Assembly: GCF_024296685.1 (NCBI RefSeq)
Contig: NZ_CP100763.1
Coordinates: 2,046,001-2,110,000, forward strand
Length of the DNA: 64,000 nt
Origin: Natrinema marinum
Lineage (GTDB): Archaea; Halobacteriota; Halobacteria; Halobacteriales; Natrialbaceae
Direction of reading: 5' to 3'
Of the stretch, positions 43,708 to 52,877 are shown piece after piece (positions within the stretch are counted from its first letter, which is position 1; each line of letters begins with the position of its first letter). Both the position numbers and the translations under genes were made by a program. The notes under the pieces are model-generated. The model had not been told where the DNA came from and made no database searches. It saw nothing but the letters and a program-made list of their open reading frames with translations.

Positions 43708-44265
43708 TCACGCGCCCGGTCCGGGCTCGGTCGCGACCGTTCGCGCTTCTCTGGCTTCGTAGGCGTTGAAGCCCGCGATCCCCGCGATCAACAGGCCGCT
43801 GGTGATCGTGCTCCAGAACAGGCCGCCGGTCATCCCGAACAGCGCCGAGGAGACGATCAGCCAGACGCCGAGAATGGCGACCAGCGACGCGATGGCGGCG
43901 CTGAGCGGAATGTCGTTGGTCAGGCGGTAGTAGTTGTAGCCGGCGGCGGCGGCCACGACGAGGCCGACCAGCACGTTGTTCCACAGCGGCGCGGCGGCGG
44001 TGCCGAAGACGAGCACCGAGAGGGCGACCCACGCGCCGAGGGCAGCCACGACGAGGCCGAGTGTCGAGGCCTTGCGCCGGCGCTCCTCGTTCGCGACTCG
44101 GGCCGACTCGTCGCGGTGGTCGCGGCCCGCGTCGAGCCGGTCTCCGTACCCGGTTCCGGAGTCGGCATCCGCCGACGCCGATTCGGTCCGCTCGATCGGC
44201 TCGTCGCCGGTGTCGGCCCCGGAGTCCCCGCTGGTCCGACGGTCGTCGTCGTTGGGGTCACTCAT
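43708..44265 (-). CDS. SPW-repeat membrane protein, 185 aa
   Basis: After a hydrophilic first 65 residues rich in Asp and Arg come four membrane helices in two pairs (about 69-90, 92-110, 116-140, 145-165). The pairs resemble each other: LGAWVALSVLVFGT...LWNNVLVGLVV and LGVWLIVSSALFGMT...FWSTITSGLLI. This is the SPW two-fold repeat pattern. The family has no established function. The ATG at 44265 is a clear start. Confidence 0.78.
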   Translation of the reverse strand: MSDPNDDDRRTSGDSGADTGDEPIERTESASADADSGTGYGDRLDAGRDHRDESARVANEERRRKASTLGLVVAALGAWVALSVLVFGTAAAPLWNNVLVGLVVAAAAGYNYYRLTNDIPLSAAIASLVAILGVWLIVSSALFGMTGGLFWSTITSGLLIAGIAGFNAYEAREARTVATEPGPGA

Positions 44266-44470
44266 GGGAACGAGGTACGGCTCGGAATCTCAAAAGCGAC
44301 CCGTCCGTTCCGCTGCCGTCGGTTCTCGAGAGGGATCGAAACCGTCCGTAACAAGCTATTACCGCGGCGAGTCCGCGACCGCGAGCCCGGTGAGACGGAC
44401 GGCTGGGGCGGCACCGACTGCGGTACCCGGACCGATAGCGTTTTTGATCGCTCGGCCGTGACGGTAGGCT

Positions 44471-47233
44471 GTGCACGTACGCGGAACCGTCGCGGGCGAG
44501 GTCGAGGTGCGGTCGGTGTCGACGAGCTACGGCGAGAGCGACCTCGCCGACGTGCCGCTTCGGCTGGCCGGCGACGGAGACGGGACGGCGGCCGACGGTA
44601 CATCCGCCACGCGGAGCGACGGTGGGACGACCGACGGCGGAACGACGGCCGCCGTCGACGGCCGCGAGACGACGACGGTGACGCTGTGGAACAAGTGGAC
44701 CGAGTCGGCGGAACTGCTCGAGCCGGGGATGGAACTGCTCGTGACGGACGCGAAAGAAGAGGAGTATCAGGGCGAAACGAAGTTCGCCACGACCGGCGAC
44801 TCCTACGTCGTCGTCGAGCCCTCCTTCCTCGTCAGCGTGACCGCGATCCGCAACTGGGTCGAGTGTCCCCGGCTCTACTACCTGAACAAGCTCTCCGGGG
44901 TGCCGCTGAACTACCCCGTCGTCAAGGGGACGCTCGTCCACGAGGTCTTCGGCGACCTGCTGCGCGGGCGCGATCTCGAGGAGTCGATCGAGGCCCGCAT
45001 CGAGGAACGGGGCCTCCAGTTGGGCCTGCTCGGCGAGACGCCCGACGCGGTGAAAGACGAGATACGCGAGAACGCGAAAGCGATCGAAGGGTGGCTCGAG
45101 CAGGGCCGCCTCACCGAGGAGGATAGCTGGCGCTCCGAGCAGTTGCTCATCAGCGAGACCTTCGGGATTCGCGGGCGGGCCGACGCCGTCCGCCGGGGCG
45201 CGCCGGTCGAACTGAAGACGGGCAAGAACCTGAAAAAGGAACCGCGATTCAAGGACAAGGTCCAGGCCGCCTGTTATGCGCTGTTACTCGAGGAACACGG
45301 CGGCGACGTGGACCTCGGAACGCTACTTTACACGAAGAACTCGGCGCTGGATCGCAACGAGGAGACCGGCGATCTCACCCCCGCCAAGGAGTTCACGATG
45401 GGCGACGGGCTGTTGAAGTACGTCGTCCGGCTGCGAAACGAGATCACGGCGATGGAGACGAACGGCGACGTGCCGACCGGCTACGAGGCCGACGCGAAGT
45501 GCGAGTACTGCTTCGAGCAGGATACCTGCATGGTCGTCTCGGGGCGCCTCGATCAGGAGTCGAAGGCCGGTCAGATCGGCCAATCGCTGCCCGACGAGGA
45601 ACTCGAGTACTTCGATCGCTTCTACCGGGCCATCGAGGAGGAACGGCGGGAGGTCCACCGCGAGTACGCCAAACTCTGGGAGCAGACGGCCGAGGAGCGG
45701 GCCGACGACGACCGCGCGCTGATCGACCTCGAGTTCGTCGAAAAGCGGCCGCTCGAGGGCGGGCGCTGGGAACTGCGGGCGCGTCGGACCGGTGGCGCGA
45801 CCTCGAAGCTCCGCGAGGGCGATCTGGTGCTGGCAAGCGACGGCCATCCGGTTCGGGGCGATTCGGAGCTCGCGATGATCGAACGATTGGACGAGGAGGT
45901 CGTCCTGACCGCGGACGAGCCGGTCGAGGTCACGCGACTCGATGTCTACCCCTCCGAGCTGACGACCGACCGGCTGCTCGTCGCGATGCACGACGCGCTG
46001 CTCAAGGGCGACGAGCGGCGCAAGGACATCCTGTTCGGCCGCGCGAAACCCGAATTTGCTGACCCCGGCGAGACCTTCATTTCGAACAACGACGCCCAGA
46101 ACGAGGCCGTGACGAAAGCGGTCGGCGCGGAGGACTGTGCGCTGATCCACGGCCCGCCGGGCACCGGGAAGACCTACACCATCGCCCGCGCCATCACGGC
46201 GATGGTCGAGCGCGGCGAGCGCGTCCTGCTGTCGGCGTTTACCAATCGGGCGGTCGACAACGCCTTGGAGGCCGTCCTCGAGCAACTCGAGGACGCGGAC
46301 GGCGTCGACACCGATCGGGTCGTCCGCGTCGGCTCGGAGAGTGGTGTCCGCGAGGACATGGAGCCCTACCGGCTCGAGCGGGCCGGCGACCCCGAGGACC
46401 GCGTCGCGGAACTGCAGAACGCGCAGGTGGTGGCGGCGACCACCGCGACCTGCGGCTCGCGGGTGATGAAAGAGCAGGCCTTCGATGCCGCGCTGGTCGA
46501 CGAGGCTGCCCAGCTCACCGAACCCGGCACGCACGCGGCCATCAATTTGGCCGAGCGGTTCGTCCTCGTCGGCGACCACGAGCAGCTCCCGCCGGTCGTC
46601 CGAGCGGAAAACGATCTCACCGAGTCGCTGTTCGAGCGGCTCGTCGATCTCCATCCCGAGGCCGGCGTCATGCTCGACCGCCAGTACCGGATGAACCAGC
46701 GCATTCAGGTCTTCGCTTCCAGGGAGTTCTACGACGGCCAACTCCGGCCGGCGACGCCCGAAGTCGCGGGCCGAAATCTGGACGATCTCGAGGGCGTCTC
46801 CCGCGACGCGCTTCCCGTCGGCCTCCGCGATCCGGTCTCGTTCGTCGATGTCGAGGGCGACCGGAGCCGGTACACCGACAGCGAGGAGGCCACACGAATC
46901 GCCGAACTGATCGAGGCCTACGAGGCGGCCGGCCTCGAGCGCACCGACATCGGCGTCATCGCCCCCTTCCGCGCGCAGGTCTCGGAAATTTCGAAACACG
47001 TCCCCGACGACGTGGCCGTCGACACCGTCGACCGCTTTCAGGGCTCGAGCCAGGAGGTCATCGTCGTCTCCTTTACGGCGACCGGCTCGCTCGAGGGACC
47101 GATCTTCGAGGACTATCGGCGGATCAACGTGGCGCTGACCCGACCCAAGCGCGCGCTGGTGCTGGTCGGGGACGCGTCGGCGCTGGCGTCAGATCCGGTC
47201 TACGAGCGGATGCTCGAGTGGGCGCGTCGGTGA
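44471..47233 (+). CDS. Dna2-like nuclease-helicase (Cas4-type nuclease plus SF1 helicase), 920 aa
   Basis: The N-terminal part (about residues 110-360) is a Cas4/RecB-like nuclease: cysteine in VECPRLYYLNK, PD-(D/E)xK region with ELKTGK (about 254-259) and the cluster CEYCFEQDTC (about 342-351), which would hold an iron-sulfur cluster. The C-terminal half has superfamily 1 helicase motifs: Walker A GPPGTGKTYT (about 560-569), SAFTNRAVDNAL, DEAAQLTEP (about 676-684), DHEQLPPV, QYRMN and the late VDRFQGSSQEV and VALTRPKRAL. It resembles eukaryotic Dna2, which trims Okazaki flaps and resects breaks. GTG start at 44471. A haloarchaeal role in replication or repair is inference. Confidence 0.88.
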   Translation: MHVRGTVAGEVEVRSVSTSYGESDLADVPLRLAGDGDGTAADGTSATRSDGGTTDGGTTAAVDGRETTTVTLWNKWTESAELLEPGMELLVTDAKEEEYQGETKFATTGDSYVVVEPSFLVSVTAIRNWVECPRLYYLNKLSGVPLNYPVVKGTLVHEVFGDLLRGRDLEESIEARIEERGLQLGLLGETPDAVKDEIRENAKAIEGWLEQGRLTEEDSWRSEQLLISETFGIRGRADAVRRGAPVELKTGKNLKKEPRFKDKVQAACYALLLEEHGGDVDLGTLLYTKNSALDRNEETGDLTPAKEFTMGDGLLKYVVRLRNEITAMETNGDVPTGYEADAKCEYCFEQDTCMVVSGRLDQESKAGQIGQSLPDEELEYFDRFYRAIEEERREVHREYAKLWEQTAEERADDDRALIDLEFVEKRPLEGGRWELRARRTGGATSKLREGDLVLASDGHPVRGDSELAMIERLDEEVVLTADEPVEVTRLDVYPSELTTDRLLVAMHDALLKGDERRKDILFGRAKPEFADPGETFISNNDAQNEAVTKAVGAEDCALIHGPPGTGKTYTIARAITAMVERGERVLLSAFTNRAVDNALEAVLEQLEDADGVDTDRVVRVGSESGVREDMEPYRLERAGDPEDRVAELQNAQVVAATTATCGSRVMKEQAFDAALVDEAAQLTEPGTHAAINLAERFVLVGDHEQLPPVVRAENDLTESLFERLVDLHPEAGVMLDRQYRMNQRIQVFASREFYDGQLRPATPEVAGRNLDDLEGVSRDALPVGLRDPVSFVDVEGDRSRYTDSEEATRIAELIEAYEAAGLERTDIGVIAPFRAQVSEISKHVPDDVAVDTVDRFQGSSQEVIVVSFTATGSLEGPIFEDYRRINVALTRPKRALVLVGDASALASDPVYERMLEWARR

Positions 47234-47311
47234 CGCGGCGGGCCGATCGGTTCCTCCGCCGTGCTCCGTACCGCCGGTATTTATCCGCTAGTGAGAGTAA
47301 CGGCCGGTGAC

Positions 47312-48154
47312 ATGCGACTCGAGGAGACGAGCGCGGCCGTTCGCGACGCCACGCCGGCGGAGTACGCGGAGTTCGTCGTGTGGATCACCGAACTCGGCGG
47401 GACGACGGTCCTCATGGTCTTGCTCGCGGTGCTGTTCTGGTGTGGCGATCGCCGGCGGACGGCGTTGGTGACCAGTTACGCGGTCGCCGGACTGGCGCTG
47501 GTGTTGACGCTCAAGACGCTGTTCGGACTGCCGCGGCCGCCGGCGGACGCCCTGCTCGTCTCGCTCGAGGGCGCACGCGAGGGCTACGGCTTTCCGAGCG
47601 GTCACGCGTTCGCGGCGGCGGTCGTCTACGGCGGCCTCGTCTCGGTGTACGATCGCCGGGGCGATCCGCTCGCGGTCGCCGGTGCCGGCACGCTCGTCGC
47701 GGCCGTCTCGCTCTCTCGAGTCGCCCTCGGGGTCCACTACCTGAGCGACGTGATCGCCGGCGCGGTCCTCGGGATCGCCTTCGTCATCGCGATGGACCGG
47801 CTGACGGGCGGCGATCCGACGACCGGCTTCGCGATCGCGCTCGTCCTCGCGGTTCCCGCGGTCGTCGTCGCTGGCGGCACCGAGGACTCGCTGCTCGGCC
47901 TCGGCGGCTCGATCGGCGGCCTCCTCGGCTCGCGGCAGTTGACGGCGCTACCGGACCTTCGCTCTCGGCTCGAGGGGGCGATCCTCGTCGCGGTCGGCGG
48001 CGGGTTCGTGGTCGTCCTCCGGGGTCTCGAGGCGATCGTCGGCGCGGTCGAACCGCTCCTCGTGGTCCTCTACGCGCTGTTGATCGCCGGCATCCTCCTC
48101 GTGCCGGCCCTCGTCGGCGGCCTCGAGTTCGACGCGCTCGAATCCCCTCGGTGA
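47312..48154 (+). CDS. PAP2-family membrane phosphatase
   Basis: Multi-pass protein of 280 aa with the three PAP2 motifs: KTLFGLPRP (about residues 68-76), GFPSGHAF (about 91-98) and SRVALGVHYLSDV (about 135-147). It probably dephosphorylates an isoprenoid diphosphate or lipid phosphate at the membrane. I chose the ATG at 47312, because GTATTTATCC (47277-47286) lies about 28-32 nt upstream as a TATA box; a TTG or GTG further upstream has none. After the third motif there are four more hydrophobic helices. Confidence 0.87.
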   Translation: MRLEETSAAVRDATPAEYAEFVVWITELGGTTVLMVLLAVLFWCGDRRRTALVTSYAVAGLALVLTLKTLFGLPRPPADALLVSLEGAREGYGFPSGHAFAAAVVYGGLVSVYDRRGDPLAVAGAGTLVAAVSLSRVALGVHYLSDVIAGAVLGIAFVIAMDRLTGGDPTTGFAIALVLAVPAVVVAGGTEDSLLGLGGSIGGLLGSRQLTALPDLRSRLEGAILVAVGGGFVVVLRGLEAIVGAVEPLLVVLYALLIAGILLVPALVGGLEFDALESPR

Positions 48155-48246
48155 GACGCGGGTGTACGGGCCGGACGCGCATTCAGACACGATCACAGAG
48201 ACCACGTGAACTGTGGATTTACCGCCAGCGGCCGCGTAGTTCTCGT

Positions 48247-49407
48247 ATGCTCGAGACGTTTCGCCCGCGTCGGACCAGTGCTCGCGTCGCGGTCGTGATC
48301 GTCACCGTGATCGCGTTCGCGTCGATCGCGACTGGAATCGGTGCAATCCTCACCCAACCAGCCCTCGAAGCGGAGGGGGTACTCGGCGATGTCCAGTCCA
48401 TAGCGGATTTCAGCGGGACGATCATCGGCTTTGCCCTGCTTGTCACCGCTTGGGGGCTGCGACGGGGCTATCGGCTGGCCTACGTCGCCGCGGTCGTGCT
48501 TGTCTGTCTCTCCGCAGCCCACGGCATCGTCCACGCCCGGGTGCTGTCGGTGCCGCTTGTGGTCCTCTCGGCCGGCGGACTCGTCGTCCTCGTGGCCACG
48601 AGCAAGCGGTTTACCCGCTCGAGTCACCTCAACGCGACCCAGATCGGCGCGTTGCTCTCGATCGTTGGCGTCTTCTGCTACGGGACGGCCGGCGCGTACG
48701 CGCTCCAAAACGGGTTCGACGGAGTCGAGACCGTCGTCGACGCGGTGTACTTCACTGTCGTGACGGCAAGTACGGTCGGCTACGGCGATGTCCACGCGAA
48801 GACCGAAGCGGCGCGGCTGTTCGCGATCTCGTTGGTCGCTCTCGGTCCGGCGACCGTCGCAGCCACGGCCGGGAGCCTGTTTGGCCCCGCGATCGAAGCG
48901 CATCTGACCAAAACCGGTCGGCGCGCCACGGAAGGACGAGATCGTGAGCCTGACGGAGCGATCGGCGGCGAGGCCGACGACACACGAGTCGTCGTCCTCG
49001 GAACGGGCAAGACAATCTGGCCCGTCGTCACGGCGCTTGCCGGACGGACCGCGGTTACCGTCGTGACGAGCGAAAACGCAACCACATTTCCCGACGGCGT
49101 CGACGTGATCGGCGGCGAGCCGACCGCCGACGGAGCACTCGAGCGGGCCGCCCTCGAGACCGGCGACGCGGTCCTCGTCGGCGCGGGCGCGGGCGACCAG
49201 CACCAACTCGTCGCGGCCGTCCGATCGCGAACGGCCGCCAGAATCGTCGCGATCGCCGGCGAGGAGTCGGTCGACGCGCTCGAGCGGGCCGGCGCGGACG
49301 CCGTCGTCGACCCCGACGCCGTGCTGGTCGAGGCGACGCTGGGCGCGCTGCGGACTGGCGGGGCTGCGAGTCAGTCGTCCGCGTCGGCGGCTTCCCAGAG
49401 CGGGTAG
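48247..49407 (+). CDS. Two-pore-type K+ channel with TrkA-N-like domain, 386 aa
   Basis: N-terminal membrane region with about six helices (residues 12-35, 52-70, 75-110 and the pore unit about 135-205). The selectivity filter is TASTVGYGDV (about 176-185), classic for potassium. The C-terminal part (about 245-370) is RCK/TrkA-N-like: VVVLGTGKTIWPVV as a modified GxGxxG nucleotide loop, then VLVGAGAGDQHQLV. The loop shows GTGKTI rather than GxGxxG, so the nucleotide site may be altered. Its 3' end overlaps the stop of the HypE-like gene by 37 bp, in convergent orientation. Confidence 0.86.
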   Translation: MLETFRPRRTSARVAVVIVTVIAFASIATGIGAILTQPALEAEGVLGDVQSIADFSGTIIGFALLVTAWGLRRGYRLAYVAAVVLVCLSAAHGIVHARVLSVPLVVLSAGGLVVLVATSKRFTRSSHLNATQIGALLSIVGVFCYGTAGAYALQNGFDGVETVVDAVYFTVVTASTVGYGDVHAKTEAARLFAISLVALGPATVAATAGSLFGPAIEAHLTKTGRRATEGRDREPDGAIGGEADDTRVVVLGTGKTIWPVVTALAGRTAVTVVTSENATTFPDGVDVIGGEPTADGALERAALETGDAVLVGAGAGDQHQLVAAVRSRTAARIVAIAGEESVDALERAGADAVVDPDAVLVEATLGALRTGGAASQSSASAASQSG

Positions 49408-50366
49408 AGATCGTCCTCGATCGGCTCGGTGATCGGCTCGTCGTCGAGGACGAGTTCGGGGTCGCCGCCCTCAAGCGCCCGAACGGTGCCGATCGCGGCC
49501 GCCTCGAGGCCCGCGTTTTCGAGATCGGCAAGGCAGTCCTCGAGCGCGTCCTCGGGAACGGTCGCGACCAGCGCGCCGGAGCCGAAGATACACAGCGGAT
49601 CGACGCCCGCGGCCTCGCACAGCGCCGCCGTCTCCTCGCGGACGGGCACGGCGTCGCGATCGACCTCGAGCCGAACGTTCGAGGCGCGGGCCACCTCGAG
49701 CAGGCCGGCCGCGACGCCGCCCTCCGTTGGGTCGTGCATCGCGGTCGCGTACTCGCGGACGACTCGAGCCTCGGGAGCGACGCTGATCTCCGCGAGAAAC
49801 CCCTCGGCGCGCTCGCGGATCTCGGGGTCGACCGCGAGGTCGCCGCCGAAGTCGGCCGCAAGGATGGCCGTGCCCTCGATTCCGGCGGCCTTGGTCAGGA
49901 CGACCCGATCGCCGGGTTCGGCGCCGCCGGTCGGGACGAATCTGTCGGTCGAACCCATCGCGGTCAGTGAGAGGAGCGGCCGCTCGAGTTGGTCGACGTA
50001 CTCGGAGTGGCCGCCGACGATCGAGGCGCCGATCTCTCGGGCGGCCTCGTCGAGGTCGGTGGCGATCGCCTCGAGCGTGCGCTCGTCGGTCCCGGTCGGG
50101 AGGAGAACGACGGCGGTCAGCCAGCGCGGGTCGGCCCCCGAGACCGCCACGTCGTTGGTCGCGACGGGAACGCCGAGCCGGCCGACTTGCGAGGCGGCCA
50201 GCGAGATCGGATCGGAGCTGACCACGAGCGTCCCGTCCCCGTCGGGCCAGTCGATCGCCGCCGCGTCCTCGCCGTCTGCGGGTCCCTGGAGTATCGTCTC
50301 GTCGGCCGCCCCCGTCCGCTCGAACACGTGCGCGAGCAGGTCGTCCGGGCTCACCTTGCCGGGCAT
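49371..50366 (-). CDS. AIR synthase / HypE-like ATP-binding protein, 331 aa
   Basis: PurM-type fold. Typical segments are VPVATNDVAVSGADPRWL (about residues 66-83), IGASIVGGHSEYV (about 112-124), PGDRVVLTKAAGIEGTAILA (about 152-171) and MHDPTEGGVAAGLLEVA (about 209-225). Homologues of this type are called HypE or AIR synthase-related; HypE itself ends with PRIC or similar, which is not seen here, so hydrogenase maturation is not supported. The reaction is unknown. Convergent overlap of 37 bp with the K+ channel gene. Confidence 0.82.
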   Translation of the reverse strand: MPGKVSPDDLLAHVFERTGAADETILQGPADGEDAAAIDWPDGDGTLVVSSDPISLAASQVGRLGVPVATNDVAVSGADPRWLTAVVLLPTGTDERTLEAIATDLDEAAREIGASIVGGHSEYVDQLERPLLSLTAMGSTDRFVPTGGAEPGDRVVLTKAAGIEGTAILAADFGGDLAVDPEIRERAEGFLAEISVAPEARVVREYATAMHDPTEGGVAAGLLEVARASNVRLEVDRDAVPVREETAALCEAAGVDPLCIFGSGALVATVPEDALEDCLADLENAGLEAAAIGTVRALEGGDPELVLDDEPITEPIEDDLYPLWEAADADD

Positions 50367-50642
50367 ACCACGAACTGGGACGATGCACCGTTTGTAGCTG
50401 TCGAAGGATTCGCTCGCTTCGCGTCAAAGATCGCGGAGTCGCGGACGCATACATCCAGAAAGCCCCGAGTCCGCTCGCGGGCTGTGGCTCGCTGCGGTCC
50501 TCGGCCGTCGGCCTGCGGTCCTTACTTCGCCTCGCACCGCGAGCGGCCTCGCCCCTTTCATTCCCGCCCGAACGTGGTTAGACCGGGCTGCTGTCGCAGA
50601 GCCTGTACTGACCACGGAGAAACCGAGGAATGTCGAGCCCGC

Positions 50643-51650
50643 TCAGTTCTCGGGCGCGACCGCTTTCATCGTCTGTCGGATCTGCTCCTCGTCCGCGCCG
50701 CGCGGGAAGCTGACCGCGATGGTGTCGACTCCGTCGACAGCCTCGTAGCGCTCGATTTGCTCGCGGACGGTTTCCGGATCGCCGGCCGCACAGAGGTCGT
50801 CGAGGATGTTCTGGTCGACGAGCTCGAGCGCGCGCTCGCGGTCGCCCTCCTGCCACGCGTCGTAGATTTCGGGCGCTTCGTCGTACCCCTGGCGCTCGAG
50901 GGCGTCGCGGTAGAACGTGCCCATGCCGCCGATGTAGAAGCCGATGTGCTGGCGAGTGATCGCGCGAGCTTCCTCGGGGTCGTCTAACGCACAGCAGGTG
51001 ACGCCGGCGGAGACCTGCACGTCGTCGGGGTCGCGGTCGCCGAGGTCGGCGCCGCGCTCGATGTCCTCGATGCGGTCTGCCATGCCCTCGGGAGTGAGCA
51101 TGATGCCGTGCCAGCCGTCGGAGAACCGACCGGCAAGTTCGACCGCCTTGGGGCCCATGCCGGTGACCTCGATCGGCGGGGTGGTCTCCGGCGGGTCACA
51201 GCGCAGCCGGAAGCCCGACAGTTCGAAGTCATCGCCGTCGTAGTTCACCGTCTCGCCCGACAGCACTTCTCGAACGATTTCGACGGTTTCGCGCGTCCGC
51301 TTGAGCGGGTTGCCGAACTCCACTCCGTGCCAGTTCTCGATCACGACGGGGCCGCTCGGGCCGAGCCCGAGCCGGAACCGGCCGTCGGAGAGTTCCTGCA
51401 GCGTCGCCGCCGTCTGCCCCAACAGCGCCGGCGAGCGCGAGTAGGTGTTGAGGATGCTCGAGCCGATATCGATCGTCTCGGTCCGTTCGGCCATCGCCGA
51501 GAGCACGGTCACGCCGTCACGGCCCCACGTTTCGGGGAGCCACGCGCAGTCGTAGCCGACGTCCTCGGCTGTCCGCGCGTAGTCGGCGATCGAGTCAATC
51601 GTCGGCTGTGCGGCGACGGGTAAGTGGACATCTCTGTCAGTCATCGTCAT
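50643..51650 (-). CDS. F420-dependent LLM-class oxidoreductase, 335 aa
   Basis: Luciferase-like TIM-barrel flavin/F420 protein. Segments are PTIDSIADYARTAEDVGYD, WLPETWGRD (near residue 38), GSSILNTYSRSPALLGQ (about 63-79), SDGRFRLGLGPSG (about 89-101), DGWHGIMLTPE and the C-terminal AAGDPETVREQIERY. It resembles a haloarchaeal subfamily named after NP1902A in my memory. Two ATGs, 51650 and 51644, are equally possible. It stands at the start of a group of genes for acyl-CoA and redox metabolism. Confidence 0.85.
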   Translation of the reverse strand: MTMTDRDVHLPVAAQPTIDSIADYARTAEDVGYDCAWLPETWGRDGVTVLSAMAERTETIDIGSSILNTYSRSPALLGQTAATLQELSDGRFRLGLGPSGPVVIENWHGVEFGNPLKRTRETVEIVREVLSGETVNYDGDDFELSGFRLRCDPPETTPPIEVTGMGPKAVELAGRFSDGWHGIMLTPEGMADRIEDIERGADLGDRDPDDVQVSAGVTCCALDDPEEARAITRQHIGFYIGGMGTFYRDALERQGYDEAPEIYDAWQEGDRERALELVDQNILDDLCAAGDPETVREQIERYEAVDGVDTIAVSFPRGADEEQIRQTMKAVAPEN

Positions 51651-51758
51651 TCACAGACGAAACACTGCCTTTTGGGTGTATGGGAACCGGCGGCGTGCGA
51701 ACAAACGTTTACGGGCTTCTCGGGCGAAGACGGTGAGAGAGACGAGCGACAGACGCGA

Positions 51759-52535
51759 CTAAATGTCGTGGTCGTCGCTGATCTGCGGGACGCCCTGGAC
51801 GGTGATGGTCTCGCCGACCATGTACGACGAAGCGGGGCTGGCGAGGAACTGCGTCACGTCGGCGATCTCCTCGACGGTACCGATGCGGCGGCCGACCTCC
51901 TCGCGGTCGATGGTGTCGGCGGAGATGCCCATCTGGCTCTCGACGCCCGGCGTCGCGACGAAGCCCGGCGCGATGCAGTTGACGCGGACGTTCTCGTCGG
52001 CCCACTCGTAGGAGAGCGTCGTCGTCAGGTTGATGACCGCCGCCTTAGCCGCCCCGTAGGGGCTCATCAACGGCAAGCCGCGCTGGCCGGCGACGCTGGC
52101 GAGGTTGATGACCGAGCCACCGCCGTCTTGCAGATGCTCCGCGGCCGCGTGCGTGCAGTGATACGTGCCGTTGATGTTGATGTCGATGATCGTTTTCCAG
52201 CCGTTCGGCGAGATGTCGTCGAACTCGGCTCTGAACGACGCACCGGCGTTGTTGACCAGTACGTCGAGTCCGCCGAACTCCTCGACGGTGGCCTCGACGA
52301 GCGCTTCGACGGCCTCGCGGTCGGTCACGTCGCACTCGACCGCCAGTGCGCGGCCGGGGCTGTCGCTCTCGTTGATTTCCTCGGCGACGGGGTCGACGTT
52401 CTCCTGCTCGCGCGAGCAGACGACCACGTCGACGCCGTCAGCGGCGAACCGCTCCGCGATCGATCTGCCGATCCCGCTCGAGGAGCCCGTGATAATAGCG
52501 GTCTCGCCGTCGACGCTGAACTGTTCGGTACTCAT
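51759..52535 (-). CDS. Short-chain dehydrogenase/reductase
   Basis: Classical SDR, 258 aa. NAD(P)-binding TGSSSGIGRSIAERF (about residues 16-30), NNAG (about 95-98), catalytic Ser in LASVAGQRG and YxxxK as YGAAK (about 159-163). The substrate is unknown; resembles FabG-like oxidoreductases, and could act on 3-oxoacyl or sugar-like substrates. The strand is the same as for the LLM gene with about 110 bp between, and the cofactor site carries VVCSREQE after strand 2, suggesting NADP preference. Confidence 0.88.
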   Translation of the reverse strand: MSTEQFSVDGETAIITGSSSGIGRSIAERFAADGVDVVVCSREQENVDPVAEEINESDSPGRALAVECDVTDREAVEALVEATVEEFGGLDVLVNNAGASFRAEFDDISPNGWKTIIDININGTYHCTHAAAEHLQDGGGSVINLASVAGQRGLPLMSPYGAAKAAVINLTTTLSYEWADENVRVNCIAPGFVATPGVESQMGISADTIDREEVGRRIGTVEEIADVTQFLASPASSYMVGETITVQGVPQISDDHDI

Positions 52536-52640
52536 TCGCGGTCACCTGCGTGTCGGATTTCGCTTACCATTGTTCAATCCAGCCAGCTATTCGCGTCAAC
52601 TGTTAATAAAGGTGGGTATAGATACCGTAGTGTTAAGTGA

Positions 52641-52877
52641 ATGGGTGGCAGTGCCACAGGTACCCACGACGGCGAACCGACCGCCGTCCCGGACCAACCC
52701 ATGTCACCAGATACCCCAACGTACGGACCTGATCGACAGGCCGAGGTCTCTCTCAGCGGGCTGCTCGAGGACGAATCGCCCGAGTTCCCCGTCACCGACG
52801 AGGACCTCGTCGAACGCGCCCGCGAAGAACCGAGCGAGGAGGGCTGTCGCTCGACGCTCCGGAGGGCCGAGCGATGA
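52641..52877 (+). CDS. Small acidic protein, 78 aa
   Basis: Not recognised. Low-complexity N-terminus, then PEFPVTDEDLVERAREEP (about residues 48-65), which looks like a short amphipathic helix. The ATG at 52641 lies about 24 nt after the TATA-like GTATAGATA (52614-52622), fitting a leaderless mRNA; the ATG at 52701 is an alternative. The stop overlaps the start of the HAD gene (ATGA), so it is the first gene of a two-gene operon. Confidence 0.6.
   Translation: MGGSATGTHDGEPTAVPDQPMSPDTPTYGPDRQAEVSLSGLLEDESPEFPVTDEDLVERAREEPSEEGCRSTLRRAER

Noticed and set aside
47380..48246. An N-terminal extension of the K+ channel frame across the PAP2 gene
   Set aside because: It overlaps the whole PAP2 gene in another frame and is Arg-rich without domains. 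The ATG at 48247 starts directly before the first membrane helix.
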